In this document: piece by piece, positions 47,526 through 59,150 of the stretch
How the letters are laid out: every line of letters starts with the position of its first letter
How positions within the stretch are numbered: the stretch's first letter is position 1
Assembly: GCA_036873135.1 (NCBI GenBank)
Contig: JAPTYO010000017.1
Span: 1,178,001 to 1,242,000, forward strand
Length of the DNA: 64,000 nucleotides
From: Clarkia xantiana subsp. parviflora
Lineage: Eukaryota; Streptophyta; Magnoliopsida; Myrtales; Onagraceae
Direction of reading: 5' to 3'
Translations under genes and position numbers: made by a program
Notes under the pieces: model-generated
Told to the model about the DNA's origin: nothing
The model's input: only the letters and a program-made list of their open reading frames with translations
The model's database searches: none

Positions 47526-48196
47526 ACCCAAATTGGGCTAAGTTATTAATGAAATTTATTCCGAGCATCAAAATCTTACATCTCATCATTAACTTTTCAT
47601 TTGGAATCGATGTCTATCGTTTTTAAAGGGATACTTGCACTACCTGCGCGCCACCCTAGGTGCTGACCCTAGGTGAAATCGTTTCGTTTCCAAAATTTAA
47701 TAATCAGTTTCATACATGTTTTTCCTTACGTTATTAATAAAAAATTATGGAGTACTAACAATTAATTATAACTAGATCGGATGTTTTAGTTATGCAATCG
47801 ATGGGTTACAATTAATTGGATTATGCGTGTTCGTTCACTTATCGGCCTTTTAACCAAACCGAAATTTCGTTATTTTCCCTTAACATTGGATTTTGTTCGG
47901 ATCGATCCCTTTGACCGGGTCTATAATTGATAAGTAAATTGTACTCATAATCGAATTGGATTCAATCTCAATGACAATTACTTTATTCAATAATCTGAAA
48001 TGTATACAGCCAAAATCATCAATTCAAATGAATATTGAAAGATGATACAGCAATGATGAGGTTCTTATCATAATGCAGCAACTAAAGGAAAAGATAGTCG
48101 AGAACTTCGAGCTCATGTCGTTTACCACATCTGAAAAATTCAAGAGTGAATTACATCAGATGTTTTGTGTCAGGATAAACCTTTTACAGCTTTATG
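47526..48196 (-). other. C interior between gag and integrase
   Basis: Non-readable. Aligns with F 19441-20043 ('ggaaacgaaacgattt'). Ends at the A2 target site. Confidence 0.55.
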
Positions 48197-48201
48197 TTTT
48201 G

Positions 48202-48795
48202 GATTACGGGGCTAAATACTACAAAAACTCAGAAACGGTACATGCTAGTAATCACAATTACGCAGTGGAAGATGTACACATTCCTTAAACGCATTCTGTA
48301 ATCCCAATATCTTGTTGAGGGAGTTCTCGATCCACCGGACATAACTTGCAGAGGTTCTTGTTAAGGAAGTCCTACGCGGTATAGTCTCCACAGCAAAGCC
48401 TCTGATCGATTCTTGGCTGGGACAGATCTCCAGAGTGTTTGCTCAAAGCAAATTGGCACACCCTTGGTGGTGAAGGTGGTTCGGCCGAAGTGCGGTATTT
48501 AGGGAGGACGGGTTTGCTCTTAAATTACCACAAATAAGGAACTATGATCTAACCAAATATAGCCCCTAACACTCCTTATTTATAGGAGGAGCAAAGTGGA
48601 CAAAAGTCCACTTTGCCCACACCTATATTTCAGCCGGCCATTGCGTATAAGGGAGACCTAATTTTGGGCCTCTCATGTCAATTTGGATTTGGGTCTAGCC
48701 CAATTTCCCTACTGTGACATTTACCCAATTGTCTTAGGTAACATATACATATTAATGGGCTTCCATTTACGGCGCCCAACAACCATATGCTAACA
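48202..48795 (-). repeat. A2 3' LTR (family A)
   Basis: gattacggggctaaatac ... catatgctaaca then gctcccactcg. Hairpins at 48592-48615 (intact) and 48653-48672 (partly decayed). TATAAATA on the minus strand at 48577-48584. Confidence 0.9.
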
Positions 48796-49918
48796 GCTCC
48801 CACTCGCCGGAATGGAAGGGTGCCTGTTAATGTATTGTTTTACAAATCGCATCAACATTTCATTCTTCCGATCTTGTCCCTGCTTCCGAATAGTTCATAC
48901 GATGTTTTTCGTGCGAATAGCGGATACGACAGGCATTGTGCTACTCTTCTGTTAGGAGTGTTGTAGCGCCCACGGAACGTTGATTCCCTATTTCCAATAA
49001 ACCCGTTAGAAACATTAAATGTATCACGCTGTATCCTAGGTCAACTGTCAATTATCCAATTGCCTAGTTTCCAAATAGGAATACTTCTCCAAGGCATCCG
49101 CACAAGTATTCACAACCTTCAACTAATATCCGGCTGGTGGCCACCTAGTGAATACAAGAATTGGTGAATTACAGGTGAGCTTAACAATCCCCATCGCTCA
49201 TATCCTTAGTCAAACCCAACCGGTTTGCAAAGACGTGGTCACTTGGCCTTTTTCTTCTGCACTATTCTCGTACTCCGAGAAGCTAACATTGAGCCTGACC
49301 TTAGATATGAGTTCTGAGTCCATGAGGATACTTCAGGTGCCTCTCCATAAGGTTCCCGGGATCAATCACACGCTCGAGATGAAGATGTTTGCGCTCATCC
49401 GAATCTCGAGGATTCTACCTAGCACAACCGAGCCTGACCCCGTGGTCGAACATGGCACGCGTAGTATGAAGCACGCGTCAATAGCATACCCGAACATTGT
49501 CAGGAGTGGGATATGTCAATAATGCTATCAGAGAATTTTCATCTGGCCCATAATGTGGTGAATGATGAACAGAGTTCATTACGGCGATGTGCAAAACGAT
49601 GATCATGTCGTGTTACTCAGAAACCAAATGATCGTTTTGCGTAACCAATTTTATCCCCCTGGTTCTTAGCCAGTCTTGTTACGGTAGAGGTCACCCTCTA
49701 CTACAAGACGACCGTGCCTTTGTGACAAGGCAAGGCCCACATTCGACATAATATAGGTAGAGGATTGCGTCTTCCTACGACTTAGTTTATAGACTGTAAA
49801 ATCCGATGTAATCAAACATTATGACATCGAGGAATCATAAACTCAATTTTCCATTCTCTCATTTATTAAAAATGTAACTTTCAATTATCAAAACGTTATC
49901 ACAGATACATGCCCACTT
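48796..49918 (-). other. A2 3' region with an open antisense frame
   Basis: Noncoding in the element's sense. On the plus strand 49148-49522 is open for 124 codons from ATG, with SMRILQVPLHKVPGINHTL and STTEPDPVVEHGTRSMKH. F has the same frame (minus 36301-36534, plus an upstream part with one stop). B and C have shifted versions. Purpose unknown. Confidence 0.55.
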
Positions 49919-50545
49919 TTAAACCCTACGCAATCCAAGCAGTTTAACGTGCTTTTCAAATGTCTCTTTGCGTAATGGTTTAGTTAATGGGTCCGCTACC
50001 ATGTCATCAGTGGGCGAGTATTCTAAAGTGATTATATTGTCTTCTACCATAGATTTAGCATAATTATATTTCACATCAATGTGTTTAGTCCTACTATGAT
50101 ACTTTGGATTCTTAACTGCCGCAATAGCTGCCTGACTATCAGGGTACACCATCACAGGCTTACTCCCGACATCGTCATCAAGCAGTGCTGTATGAAGCCT
50201 TTTCAGCCAGATTGCTTCTTGCACAATTTTTGAGAGAGCAAGGAATTTTGATTCCATCGTAGACAACGCGACACGGGATTGCTTCTTGCTTGTCCATGAA
50301 ATAGCGGCATTAACAAGGTGAAAGACTCCTCCTGTGGTGGACTTACGATCGTCCTGATCGCCACCATGGGCGGCGTCACTAAAATGGTCAATTCTAACTT
50401 CTAGCCCCCATATCAGAGTACTTAGTCGGCAATACATTTCAGATAACGTATGATCCGTTTTACAGCCTTTAAATGTTGATAGCCAGGGTCTGATTGGAAT
50501 CTTGCTACTAGGCCCACCGCGTAACAGATGTCTGGACCAGTGCAA
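49919..50545 (-). pseudogene. A2 RNase H
   Basis: DAAHGGDQDDRKSTTGGVFH, AAISWTSKKQSRVALSTMES, DSQAAIAAVKNPKYHSRTKH and ADPLTKPLRKETFEKHVKLL, ending at the natural stop. The C-terminal 170 residues look intact; the N-part is frame-shifted into 50422-50706. Confidence 0.9.
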
Positions 50546-50905
50546 AGCATGGCGTACACGAGACTTCCGACCATGCTTAAATACTTTGCGCTCTTTATGT
50601 ATTCACGCTCTTGCTGGTTCTTTGGGCTGTAACATTTTGACAACGCGCACCCGAATGCTACCAGCGTCTCCACGGGTTTGGCATCTTGTAATCTGAACCT
50701 TTTCAACAGTTTGTTGATATGGGCTTCCTAAGATAGACATATTCTTCGGGCGGCACGATCTCTAGCAATTATAATGCCCAAAATGTACGTAACCTCTCTC
50801 ATGTCTTTAATTTCAAATACAAATGCCAACCAGTACTTTGATTCATTCATGAAACTCACATCTTTTGCAGCAATGAGTATGTCATCCAGGTATAAGGTTA
50901 ATGAT
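50422..50905 (-). pseudogene. A2 RT C-terminal part
   Basis: LTLYLDDILIAAKDVSFM holds the active site as Y-L-D-D. SMVGSLVYAMLCTGPDICYA and VGLVARFQSDPGYQHLKAVK follow in a second frame. Homology to F RT stops at about 50905 where T2 begins. Confidence 0.88.
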
Positions 50906-51445
50906 GGATATACACCCGACTGGACCTCATTAAGGCTCATCCGGTTTCAAAACTCAACTAAAAGCCAACCCAGCTAATGCCGAACCAGTCCGCCGCAATA
51001 CGCTGGACTAGTAGTCCGACACGAGACGCCGGACTAGTAGTCCAGCACGAGGTGCCGGACTAGCAACACAAAATAGGGCCGACGTATCCCGATAGTCGGC
51101 CCCTTGGATTCAGGTAACACCAATAAACACCTGGACATCCACACGACCGAATTACGCATCCCCGACCCATGGGCATACTGTTGCTCCCTATCTCCAAAGG
51201 GAATATTCCGAGGACCCTAACACTCACGTGGCCAAATCCCAAAACTCTATAAATACCCCTCATATTCTTCATTCATGGTAAGTGATTCTTACTTAGGCAT
51301 CAGAGAGGGTTCGCCAGAAACCACCCCCCTCCGGCGCAATCCTTTTTGCAGGTTCACGGGAGCATAAGGAGAAGTCGAGCACACTGATGGATAAAGACCT
51401 CGAAGGCGCACTCTACGGATGAACCTCAACGGGCTTAATCCAACA
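50902..51445 (+). repeat. T2 5' LTR
   Basis: Starts near tgatggatatacacc and ends cttaatccaaca. TATAAATA at 51248-51255. A triplicated 'gccggactagtagtcc' type repeat is at 50990-51065. The left border is set by where A2 RT homology stops. Confidence 0.65.
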
Positions 51446-51446
51446 T

Positions 51447-51463
51447 TGGTGCTGTCTGTACGT
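51447..51463 (+). other. T2 primer-binding site
   Basis: TGGTGCTGTCTGTACG one base after the LTR, a mutated form of the T1 site TGGCGCCGTCTGTGGG. Confidence 0.75.
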
Positions 51464-51643
51464 CTCGAACAACATCCCGCGTACAAAAACCCAAGAGAAA
51501 AGATGGTAACAACATACTTCATTCATGGGGGATTCGGTTCAGGAGGCGAATAATCCGAAGGACGAGAAACATACTCCCTAGAAACACAGGGAAAAGACTC
51601 AAAGCATCCGTCAACCGAAGCCATAGCATTTTCCAAAGAAGAC

Positions 51644-52385
51644 ATGGAGCATGTTCAATACCCACAGGACAATGCATTGGTAGTTACAATGAAGATCAAC
51701 AACGTCAAGGTCGGAAGAATTCTGGTAGATGGGGGATGTTCATCAAAAATACTCATGGTGGAGACCCTAAAAAACCTAGGAAAAACAAGAAAGGACATGA
51801 AGCCAGTACACACACCATTGATAGGCTTCGCGGGAAACTTGGATTACCCAGCAGGAGTGGTTACACTGCCATTATCAACAGGGGAAGGAGAAACCGAGCT
51901 TCATATAGAGGAGCTTTTCTTAATAGTCGAATGCCTCACGGAATACAACGGCATCCTAGGCATAACAACGATAAATAAATATGGGATGGTCCCCTCAACA
52001 GCACACCAAAAGATGAAGTTCTCGACAGACAAAGGCATAGTAGAGGTCCTAGGGAATCAAGATTCAGCCAAACAATGCTACACAATATCATTGCAACCAA
52101 CAGCCTTGACAATAGAGAAAGCACGGGTGGAAATAGATGCAGACCCTAAGAGAAGAAAATGGACGCCCCTCACCCATGGAGGAGTTACGAGAAGTTGCAA
52201 TTTATGACCAGCAAAGGAAGGTAAAAATAGGGGTCTCGCTAACACAAGCATCACCAATAATAGAGCTCCTCAAGGAGTATAAGGACCTATTCGCATGGTC
52301 TCCAAGCGACATGCCAGGGATAAGTGAAGAGGTCATCTCACCTCAAGTGACCAATAACCCAAAAGGTAAAACCGATGGGTGGTAG
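51644..52385 (+). pseudogene. T2 protease and link to RT
   Basis: ILVDGGCSSKIL is the active-site loop. LIGFAGNLDYPAGVVTLPL and PSTAHQKMKFST follow the T1 protease. The frame ends at 52207. The next frame (52137-52385) carries KDLFAWSPSDMPGI, the conserved lead into RT, so one frameshift lies near 52150. Only about 180 bp separate it from the primer site, so gag (about 600 codons in T1) was deleted. Confidence 0.85.
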
Positions 52386-53220
52386 CAAAAAAGTGGCCAT
52401 TCGCGAAGAAGTAGGCAAACTAATAGAAGCAGGCTTCATCAAAGAATACAAGCACCAAACATGGGTAGCAAATCCAGTATTGGTAAAGAAATCGGGAGTA
52501 ACTTGGAGAATGTGCATAGACTTTCGAGATCTAAACAACGCATGCCCGAAAGATTCCTACCCACTTCCAAGGATAGATCAACTGGTTGACGCAACGTCAG
52601 GCCACGAAGTAATGAGTTTTATGGATGCATACTTGGGATACTATCAATATTTGTGTTACGCACTGGCACTAACCTTCAGAGAAACCAACAATGAGGCGGA
52701 ATATGAAGCTCTCATCACAAGGTTGATGATAGCAAGAGGAATAGGTGTGAAACATTTAAGGGCAAAATGCCACTCACAACTAGTCGTCAATCTGGTAAAG
52801 GGAGACTTTGAGGCAAAATCAGAAACAATGCAGAGGTACCTACAACAAGCTACAAATTTGCTCACAAGTTTTGACACCTTCGAGATCACCGCAATACCAA
52901 GGGAGGAAAACAAAGAGGCGGACGAGTTGAGCAAATTTTCCCAAGGCAATAAGGAACCAAGAGAGGTACACTTCCTAGAGAAAAAGCTTTTTTGCGTCAT
53001 AGATAGCATGGAGTTACTGGCAATAGACCCCGAGACCACTTGGATGACACCAATCCACAAATATATATCCAATGGGACGCTGCCAGAGGACACAACAGAG
53101 GCTACCATGATCCAGAGGCTAGCAATCAATTACACAATAGTGGATGGAAACCTATATAAAAAAGGTTATCCCACCCCATATCAGAAATGCATAGCACATC
53201 CGAAAACGACAGGGTCTTGA
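52375..53220 (+). pseudogene. T2 RT-RNase H in-frame deletion fusion
   Basis: RT starts normally (AGFIKEYKHQTWVANPVLVK, MCIDFRDLNNACPKDSYPLP, VMSFMDAYLGYYQ). At about 52645 it jumps to RNase H text YALALTFRETNNEAEYEALI. Compared with T1 the palm with YVDD, the thumb and the first RNase H Asp are gone, yet the frame stays open for another 190 codons. Confidence 0.88.
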
Positions 53221-54270
53221 GGGAACTCCATGAAGGAAATGCAGCTTGTCATGAAGGGGCAAAATCATTGATAGAAAAGGCATTAAGCATGGGATACTAC
53301 TGGCCGACAATGAACATGGAGGCAAAAGAAAAGGTCCAAGCATGCGACTCATGTCAAAGATACTCTAGAAACATACTAGCACCGGCAGCAGAATTGACAA
53401 GCATCACAAGTGCATGGCCATTTGCACAATGGGGAATTGATATAGACAGACCATTCCCAAAGGCGACGGGACAAAGGACGTGCATCCTCATAGCAATAGA
53501 TTACTTTTCAAAATGGATAGAAGCAAAAGCATTGGCAAGGAAAACAGAAGCACAAATCATCAAATTCATAAAGGCACGCATTATCTCAAGATACGGCATC
53601 CCAAAGGCCTTGATAAGCGGTAATGGACCGTAATTGAAAGGTAAAAAATTGGCCTACCTCTGCGAGCAATTGGGTATTGACCATCATTTTGCTTCAGTCA
53701 AGCACGCGCAAAAGAACGGTCAAGTTGAATCAGCCAACAAAATAGTCTTGGATGGGCTAAAGAAAAGAGTCCACGCCCTGGGGGGCAATGGGTTGAAGAA
53801 CTTGAAAATGTCTTATGGTCCGTAAGAACGACACCTATGAAGACAACAGGAGAAACCCCCTTCAGCTTGGTATACGGGACCGAGACAGTGGCACCGGTCG
53901 AAATAGCAGTGGCATCCTACAAGACGACACACTTCAACGAAAAAACAAACGATGACGCAAGACGCCTTGAGCTGGACTTAGCAGACGAAAAACGATGGCA
54001 TTCGGAAGAAATACAAGCAAGAATGCGCCTCGCAACGGCGCGTTACTACAACCGCCGAGTAAGGGCACGACAATTCATGTCGGAGAAATGGTTCTCAAGA
54101 GAACCGAATTCTCACACCTCGACCGGATAAACAAGCCGTCTCCAAAACGGGAAGGGCTATACAAGATATTTTCGATCTCAACAATAAATGCGTACCGCCT
54201 AGATGACGAGGAAGACAGAATCTCGACAAACACATTCAGCAGGGGACACCTAAAGAAGTACTACTCATAA
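53187..54270 (+). pseudogene. T2 integrase
   Basis: HEGNAACHEGAK ... CDSCQRY zinc module, WGIDIDRP first Asp. The second catalytic site reads ISGNGP where T1 has ISDNGP, so Asp is Gly. A TAA at 53631-53633 follows, then NGQVESANK with the Glu. Two further frame changes before the end near 54270 (YRLDDEEDR, HLKKYYS). Confidence 0.88.
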
Positions 54271-55280
54271 GACGGGTGGTTGAAAGGTTTTGCGATATCC
54301 CTTTATCTTGCTGAAAATATTTGATACATGCCCATTTAGAAAGGCATACAAGCTGCACTGCATATTTATAAGAATTGGTTCATAGGTACCTCACACCTTA
54401 TAGCATACAAATTCTACCATGTTGAAAAAGCAAGTGTTTTCATAAAGTGAACAGGTACAGCTTGAAGCCAACGTACCCCGGGGGATGAACATCCAAGGGT
54501 GGCCACCCTCCTACAGAAAGGGTTTAAATAGCCTTCACCATACTCTTGGCTGATCACCCAGGAGGGCATGATAACACCATGGACGACCCATCTATCGTGG
54601 ATAAGAAACCATATAGTGCGATCAGACCATTAATATACACCTGATTTGGATAAGAAACCAAATAGCGCGAATACCTCGGGTCGTACGCCGAATAAAATGC
54701 TTTTGCATTAAAAAAAACACCCTTGACATAATATGCTAAGAGGTGTGATGTCTCAAATAAAAGAGACTAAACCGGGACACCTATAACGGTGATATATGTG
54801 TAGCCATGTCTTATTGACATTCGATATATTCCATTAAATTCATACGCACTTAATAACAACGCATACGGCACCTTACTAAGCGGACACAATACTCGTGCCA
54901 TGTAAATACATACATATTAATAGAGTAACCATAGGGATACGAATAAAAGAAAACTAGTTTGGTCTTAATGCCAAACACAGACCCCAAGCAATATAAGCCT
55001 AGGTAATAAAGTACTACAAATAATCGCTATTTAAAGCGTCATACATGGATACGAATGCTCTTACAGTCAGGAAATACCAAAAGAAAAACTAAGTGCAAAG
55101 AATACAATGTTACACAACAAGCGGGCAATGCCCTATACATAGCAACACAAACAGCAAATTGGAGTACCAAACACACATCACCTAGGAACCACCACAGGAG
55201 GACAAGGCCACTCGCCCACCCAATAGCTAGGGGAGTCCAAGGCAGGGGAAGCTTATGGAGGGATAGTAGAAGTTGGGAAC
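54271..55280 (+). other. T2 spacer between pol and the antisense gene
   Basis: No long ORF. 'ggataagaaaccatatagtgcga' and 'ggataagaaaccaaatagcgcga' near 54600-54680 are a short imperfect repeat. Confidence 0.55.
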
Positions 55281-55284
55281 CCAT

Positions 55285-57240
55285 CTATACCCGGTAAGGT
55301 ATCATACTCATCAAATAACGTACGCACGTCATAACAAGAGAACCCCGTAAGGCCATCAAGAGACCCAAAATAAAATGATGAATCAACACCACGTATCTTG
55401 AAGCAAGATATTCACCAATATCAAAAAGCATTTCGGTACACTTCGCCACAGCATCAGCATGAAAAACGGGTGACAACTTGTAATCAGCAAGCCCTTGGGC
55501 AACCCTCTCCGCGATAATGGAAGCAAATTCAACCTCATCAGCCTTATCTTCAACACCCGCATGACCTACACCCTCACCCGAAGGCGTTCAACCTCTTTTT
55601 CCAAAACTTCCACCCCCTTCTCGGAAAGGGAATAAAGGGAGTCACAACGCTCCAATTCAACATTCAGCTGACACAGAGCCTCCTCATACTTCCCTAAGAC
55701 AGCTTGATGAACCTCCACCTTCTCAACAAGCTCAACAACGAAGGAGGACATGTTCACCATGTCAGCCACACAATGAAAGAAAATAGAGAAACCAAGTCAT
55801 AAAAGCGCAACATATACAAAACAAAGGATGCAAACACCTACAGGTGCAAACTGAGACAACGCCTCTCTAACATAAGTATTCACCGCAAAGCGACAATCGG
55901 GGACCAATCGGCGATCGGAGGGTCCGACGAAAGCATTCAGCATACGCACACCGACTTCAGGAGTGCGAAGAGAAGAATGGCGATCAAAGCGATAGCGTGC
56001 AAAGGGTTTCCTCTCCGTACCCTCTATATCACCCTCTAGAGGGCGAACGAGATCGTTACGAGAAATCGGGGGAGGACACACACAACCTGCATATCCATAC
56101 ATATATAAATAGCCTTAACCATATAAAACACACAGGGAACAGGACATACCTTCAAAAGGCACCTCCAAAGCCGGGACAGAAGATTGGAAAACACTATCAA
56201 CAGTAGGCCCCTTACCATCAGTAGTGGCAACTTTACCTGGGCAACAAAAACAACGACGGGATAAGGCATCAAGTCATAGTACAAAAAATATAGGAATAAC
56301 GGATAAACGCCACACATGGGGTGAGAAGAGGAATACATACCGGATACTTCAAAGCGCTCCAAAGCCCTAGACTCTAGAGAAGCTCGGATGGCAGATACCC
56401 GAAGCCCTTTTCCTCTAGAGGAATAGGGGGCACCTTGGGTAGAGTCACCTACCTGTAGACGGGAGGCTTTGTCAACAAACCAATCTGCAAGAAGAACAAC
56501 AATAAACATATAAAGATGGAGACCAAAAAATGCCTACCAAAGCGGATGTCAATAGAATTCCCGCATCATGGAGATCTGACTCCGTAAGAGCACCCACGGC
56601 TGTATAACTACAAGACTTATGAGAGGCATATACAGCCCCAACAACCTTCCTATCTTCGAGAGTAAGCTCGAAAAAATCTACAACGGGGTCATTATCGGAA
56701 CAAGGATCGGCAAGCCAAGGAAGAGGGATAACCTTAACAAATAGGTAATAGTTCCTCCACTTATAGCTCAAATCATCAGCAAGGCTAACAAAATGAAGAG
56801 AGGATCCCAAGCAAACTCACCCAAACCGGCGAAATAAGACCGCGGAGGCGAAGGAAAGAGAACAACAAAGCCAAACATCCTAGTCACTCGATGATATCGG
56901 AGCCTAAAGAAACAACGGAAAAGAACAAGGGAATAGGACCACCATTGACGATGACATAGCACTCTAAAACCAACCCAAACACGGACACCATACGGAGATA
57001 GATCGAGAGGAGAAACGCCAAAGAAACAACTTAGTTCCATCAAATATGAACAACAAGGGAAACGCAAACCGCTACGGACCTGGCGGTATACAACGCTGCC
57101 ATGCCAGGAGGAGGAGGGGTAACATCTCCCATCTCATAACCCACATAGTAATTAAAAGGATAAACAGCCCCTTCCGAAAAACCCAAGCCGACAAAGTCAG
57201 CATGAAATCGATAAGTCTTCATACGAAGGAAGTTACCCAA
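55285..57240 (-). pseudogene. T2 antisense accessory gene (aORF), PF04195-like
   Basis: Runs opposite to T2 pol, like the gene in T1. The N-terminal PF04195 domain is seen in three frames: YPFNYYVGYEMGDVTPPPPG (57040-57240), CFFGVSPLDLSPYGVRVWVG with CFFRLRYHRVTRMF (56768-57067), then YKWRNYYLFVKVIPLPWL (56472-56810). This is the half of the domain that the window edge removes from T1. 55566-55769 is a short Glu/Leu-rich coiled coil (VEVLEKEVERLRVRV). Frames are broken; some breaks may be introns. Confidence 0.75.
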
Positions 57241-57330
57241 ACACCGATAACCTAGGCGCTCAACATAGCTAGAAGACTCTGAATCGGTGGGACCATAATG
57301 CCGGACATCAGCCCTCCCCCGGATTACGAT

Positions 57331-57833
57331 AATCTTTTAGGCAACTAAATCTATCAATAATATATTTATCCCTATAATTTATCTAGATATATTCATAATT
57401 ATATATATATTTCTATAAATTATGTGAATCTATCCATATATTTCCAATTATAGATGTATTGTTACCTTTAATAAAAATTAAACTATGGTAAACAATATTA
57501 CATCTATATTTTGTCCGATACTAGTAAACTTGGGGCCTAAGAAATTAAAAAAGAAATTACCTGGTAATCTCCTAGGGTTTCGGCTGAAAAAACACCAATT
57601 GGAAACAAGTGGTCAAATTTCAAAATCAAATTTTACAAAGATCTACAATCCAATTTTTTATTTTGATAAAAACCACGTTTTTCTTGAAGATCATGAACAA
57701 CAAATTTTACTAAGAACATCATGAAATTTTCGGCACCAAAAAATCATAAATTTTAAATTTCCACTACTTAAAACTTCGGCCGACATGTTAAAATCAAGAA
57801 CATCAATTTATCAAAATCATGAACTCCTAACAC
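57331..57833 (-). other. A2 5' leader
   Basis: AT-rich. Aligns with F 16719-17220 in reverse, including 'gttcatgattttgataaattgatgttctt' in the minus sense near the primer site. Confidence 0.75.
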
Positions 57834-57847
57834 ATGCTCTGATACCA
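57834..57847 (-). other. A2 primer-binding site
   Basis: Minus TGGTATCAGAGCA next to the LTR end, an intact initiator tRNA-Met type site. Confidence 0.92.
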
Positions 57848-57848
57848 C

Positions 57849-58446
57849 TGTTAGATTACGGGGCTAAATACTACAGAAACTAAGAAACGGTACATGCTAG
57901 TAATCACAATTACGCAGCGGAAGATGAGCACATACCTTAAACGCTTTCCGTAGTCCCAAGATCTTGTTGAGGGAGTTCTCGATCCACCGGACGGAACCCG
58001 TAGAGTTTCTTGTTAAGGAAGCCTGCGCAGTATAGTCTCCACAGCAAAGCCTCTGATCGATTCTTGGCAGGGACAGATCGCCGGAGTGTTTGCTCAAAGC
58101 AAATTGGCATACCCTTGGTGGTGATGGTGGTTCGGCCGAAGTGAGGTATTTAGGGAGGAGGGGTTTTTTCTTAAATTGCCACAAAGGAGGAATTATGATC
58201 TAACCAAATAAAAACCCTAACACTCCCTATTTATGGGGGGAGCAAAGTGGACAAAAGTCCACTTTACCCACACCTATATTTCGGCCGGCCATGAAGTATA
58301 AGGGAGGCCCAATTTTTGGCCTCTCATGTCAATTGGGATTTGGGTCTAGCCCAATTTACCGAATGTGACATTTACCAAATTGTCTTAGGTAACATATACA
58401 TATTAACGGGCTTCCATTTACGGCGCCCAAGCACCATATGCTAACA
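57849..58446 (-). repeat. A2 5' LTR (family A)
   Basis: tgttagattacgggg ... catatgctaaca. Hairpins at 58243-58266 (one base changed) and 58304-58323. Confidence 0.93.
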
Positions 58447-58487
58447 TTTTGTACATGAAAAGCGAGGCGTTACTGAGACGCACTTTA

Positions 58488-59150
58488 TCAACGGTGCTTT
58501 GACCCACCAGATTTTCGCTTGGACCTTTTGTAGCTCGACTCTTTCAATATCATGCGTATATGAGAGAATTTGTCCTTCGACTCATGGAATTCATCTGAGA
58601 TGGAAGGTTCTCTGTCATAGCCACCTTCGAACATATCCATAGTTGTCTTAATCGATTTGATCAAATATGTGAGTCCATTGTCATCGGTGAACCACACGAG
58701 AGAGAACCTATTCATTATAAGACGAATCCAGTGCCACGCATCCCCTTCCTCATCATGGTCATGAACGACTTTTACATAGACATCAATGCGGAGAATACCA
58801 TCATATTTAACCATGAGGTTCTAGTTCCAACGACCTTTCCTTTGTCGAAACGTAGTTGTAAGGCACACCAAAAGTGTAATGCACTGATGTTCATGATCTT
58901 CTCCTGAATTTCAGCTATCAAGGATGAATAGATCAACCATTTTGCAGTATGATCTTTATGCGACATTCATAGTTAAAGAAATACGGACTACCAAATTCAT
59001 CCGTAGGTGTCATTCCGCTTACAGATTTATGCATTCGTAAACATCCGCAGCAGAGAGGAGATTCAACACATATTCCTTCCATTCAACATAATTAAATCCA
59101 TCGAGATTGCGTGGAATACACAATCGCACTCTATCTGCCATCAAAACTAA
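58488..59150 (-). pseudogene. C copia gag
   Basis: IPRNLDGFNYVEWKEYVLNL (opening L-D-G-x-N-Y-x-x-W), then KDHTAKWLIYSSLIAEIQEK with ISALHFWCALQLRF, then FSLVWFTDDNGLTYLIKSIK. The middle block has the copia gag (UBN2-type) pattern. Two frame breaks (near 59030 and 58800) and a stop. The best-preserved gag of the copia group in this window. Confidence 0.72.

Larger units (their letters stand above)
50902..57330 (+). mobile_element. T2: second Tat-lineage gypsy element, gag-less and 3'-truncated
   Basis: 5' LTR about 50902-51445, primer site, protease, a fused RT-RNase H, integrase, repeat-poor spacer, then an antisense gene on the minus strand. No 3' LTR: homology passes straight into A2 leader near 57330. 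Gag is absent between primer site and protease. Proteins are clearly related to T1 (LVDATSGHEVMSFMDAY, SAWPFAQWGID) but not recent copies. Confidence 0.85.
48202..58446 (-). mobile_element. A2: family-A copia element, interrupted by T2
   Basis: 3' LTR 48202-48795 and 5' LTR 57849-58446. Target duplication ttttg (48197-48201, 58447-58451); the outer 3' LTR end has lost about five bases (TGTTA). The sequences on both sides join into one that matches F 19400-19540, so the insertion into C is secure. Inside: primer site and ~500 bp leader on the right, RT end, RNase H, 3' region on the left. gag and integrase are gone. Confidence 0.86.

Noticed and set aside
54271..55280. Hidden 3' LTR of T2 before the antisense gene
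   Set aside because: No similarity to the 5' LTR landmarks (TATAAATA region, ccaaca end) seen there.
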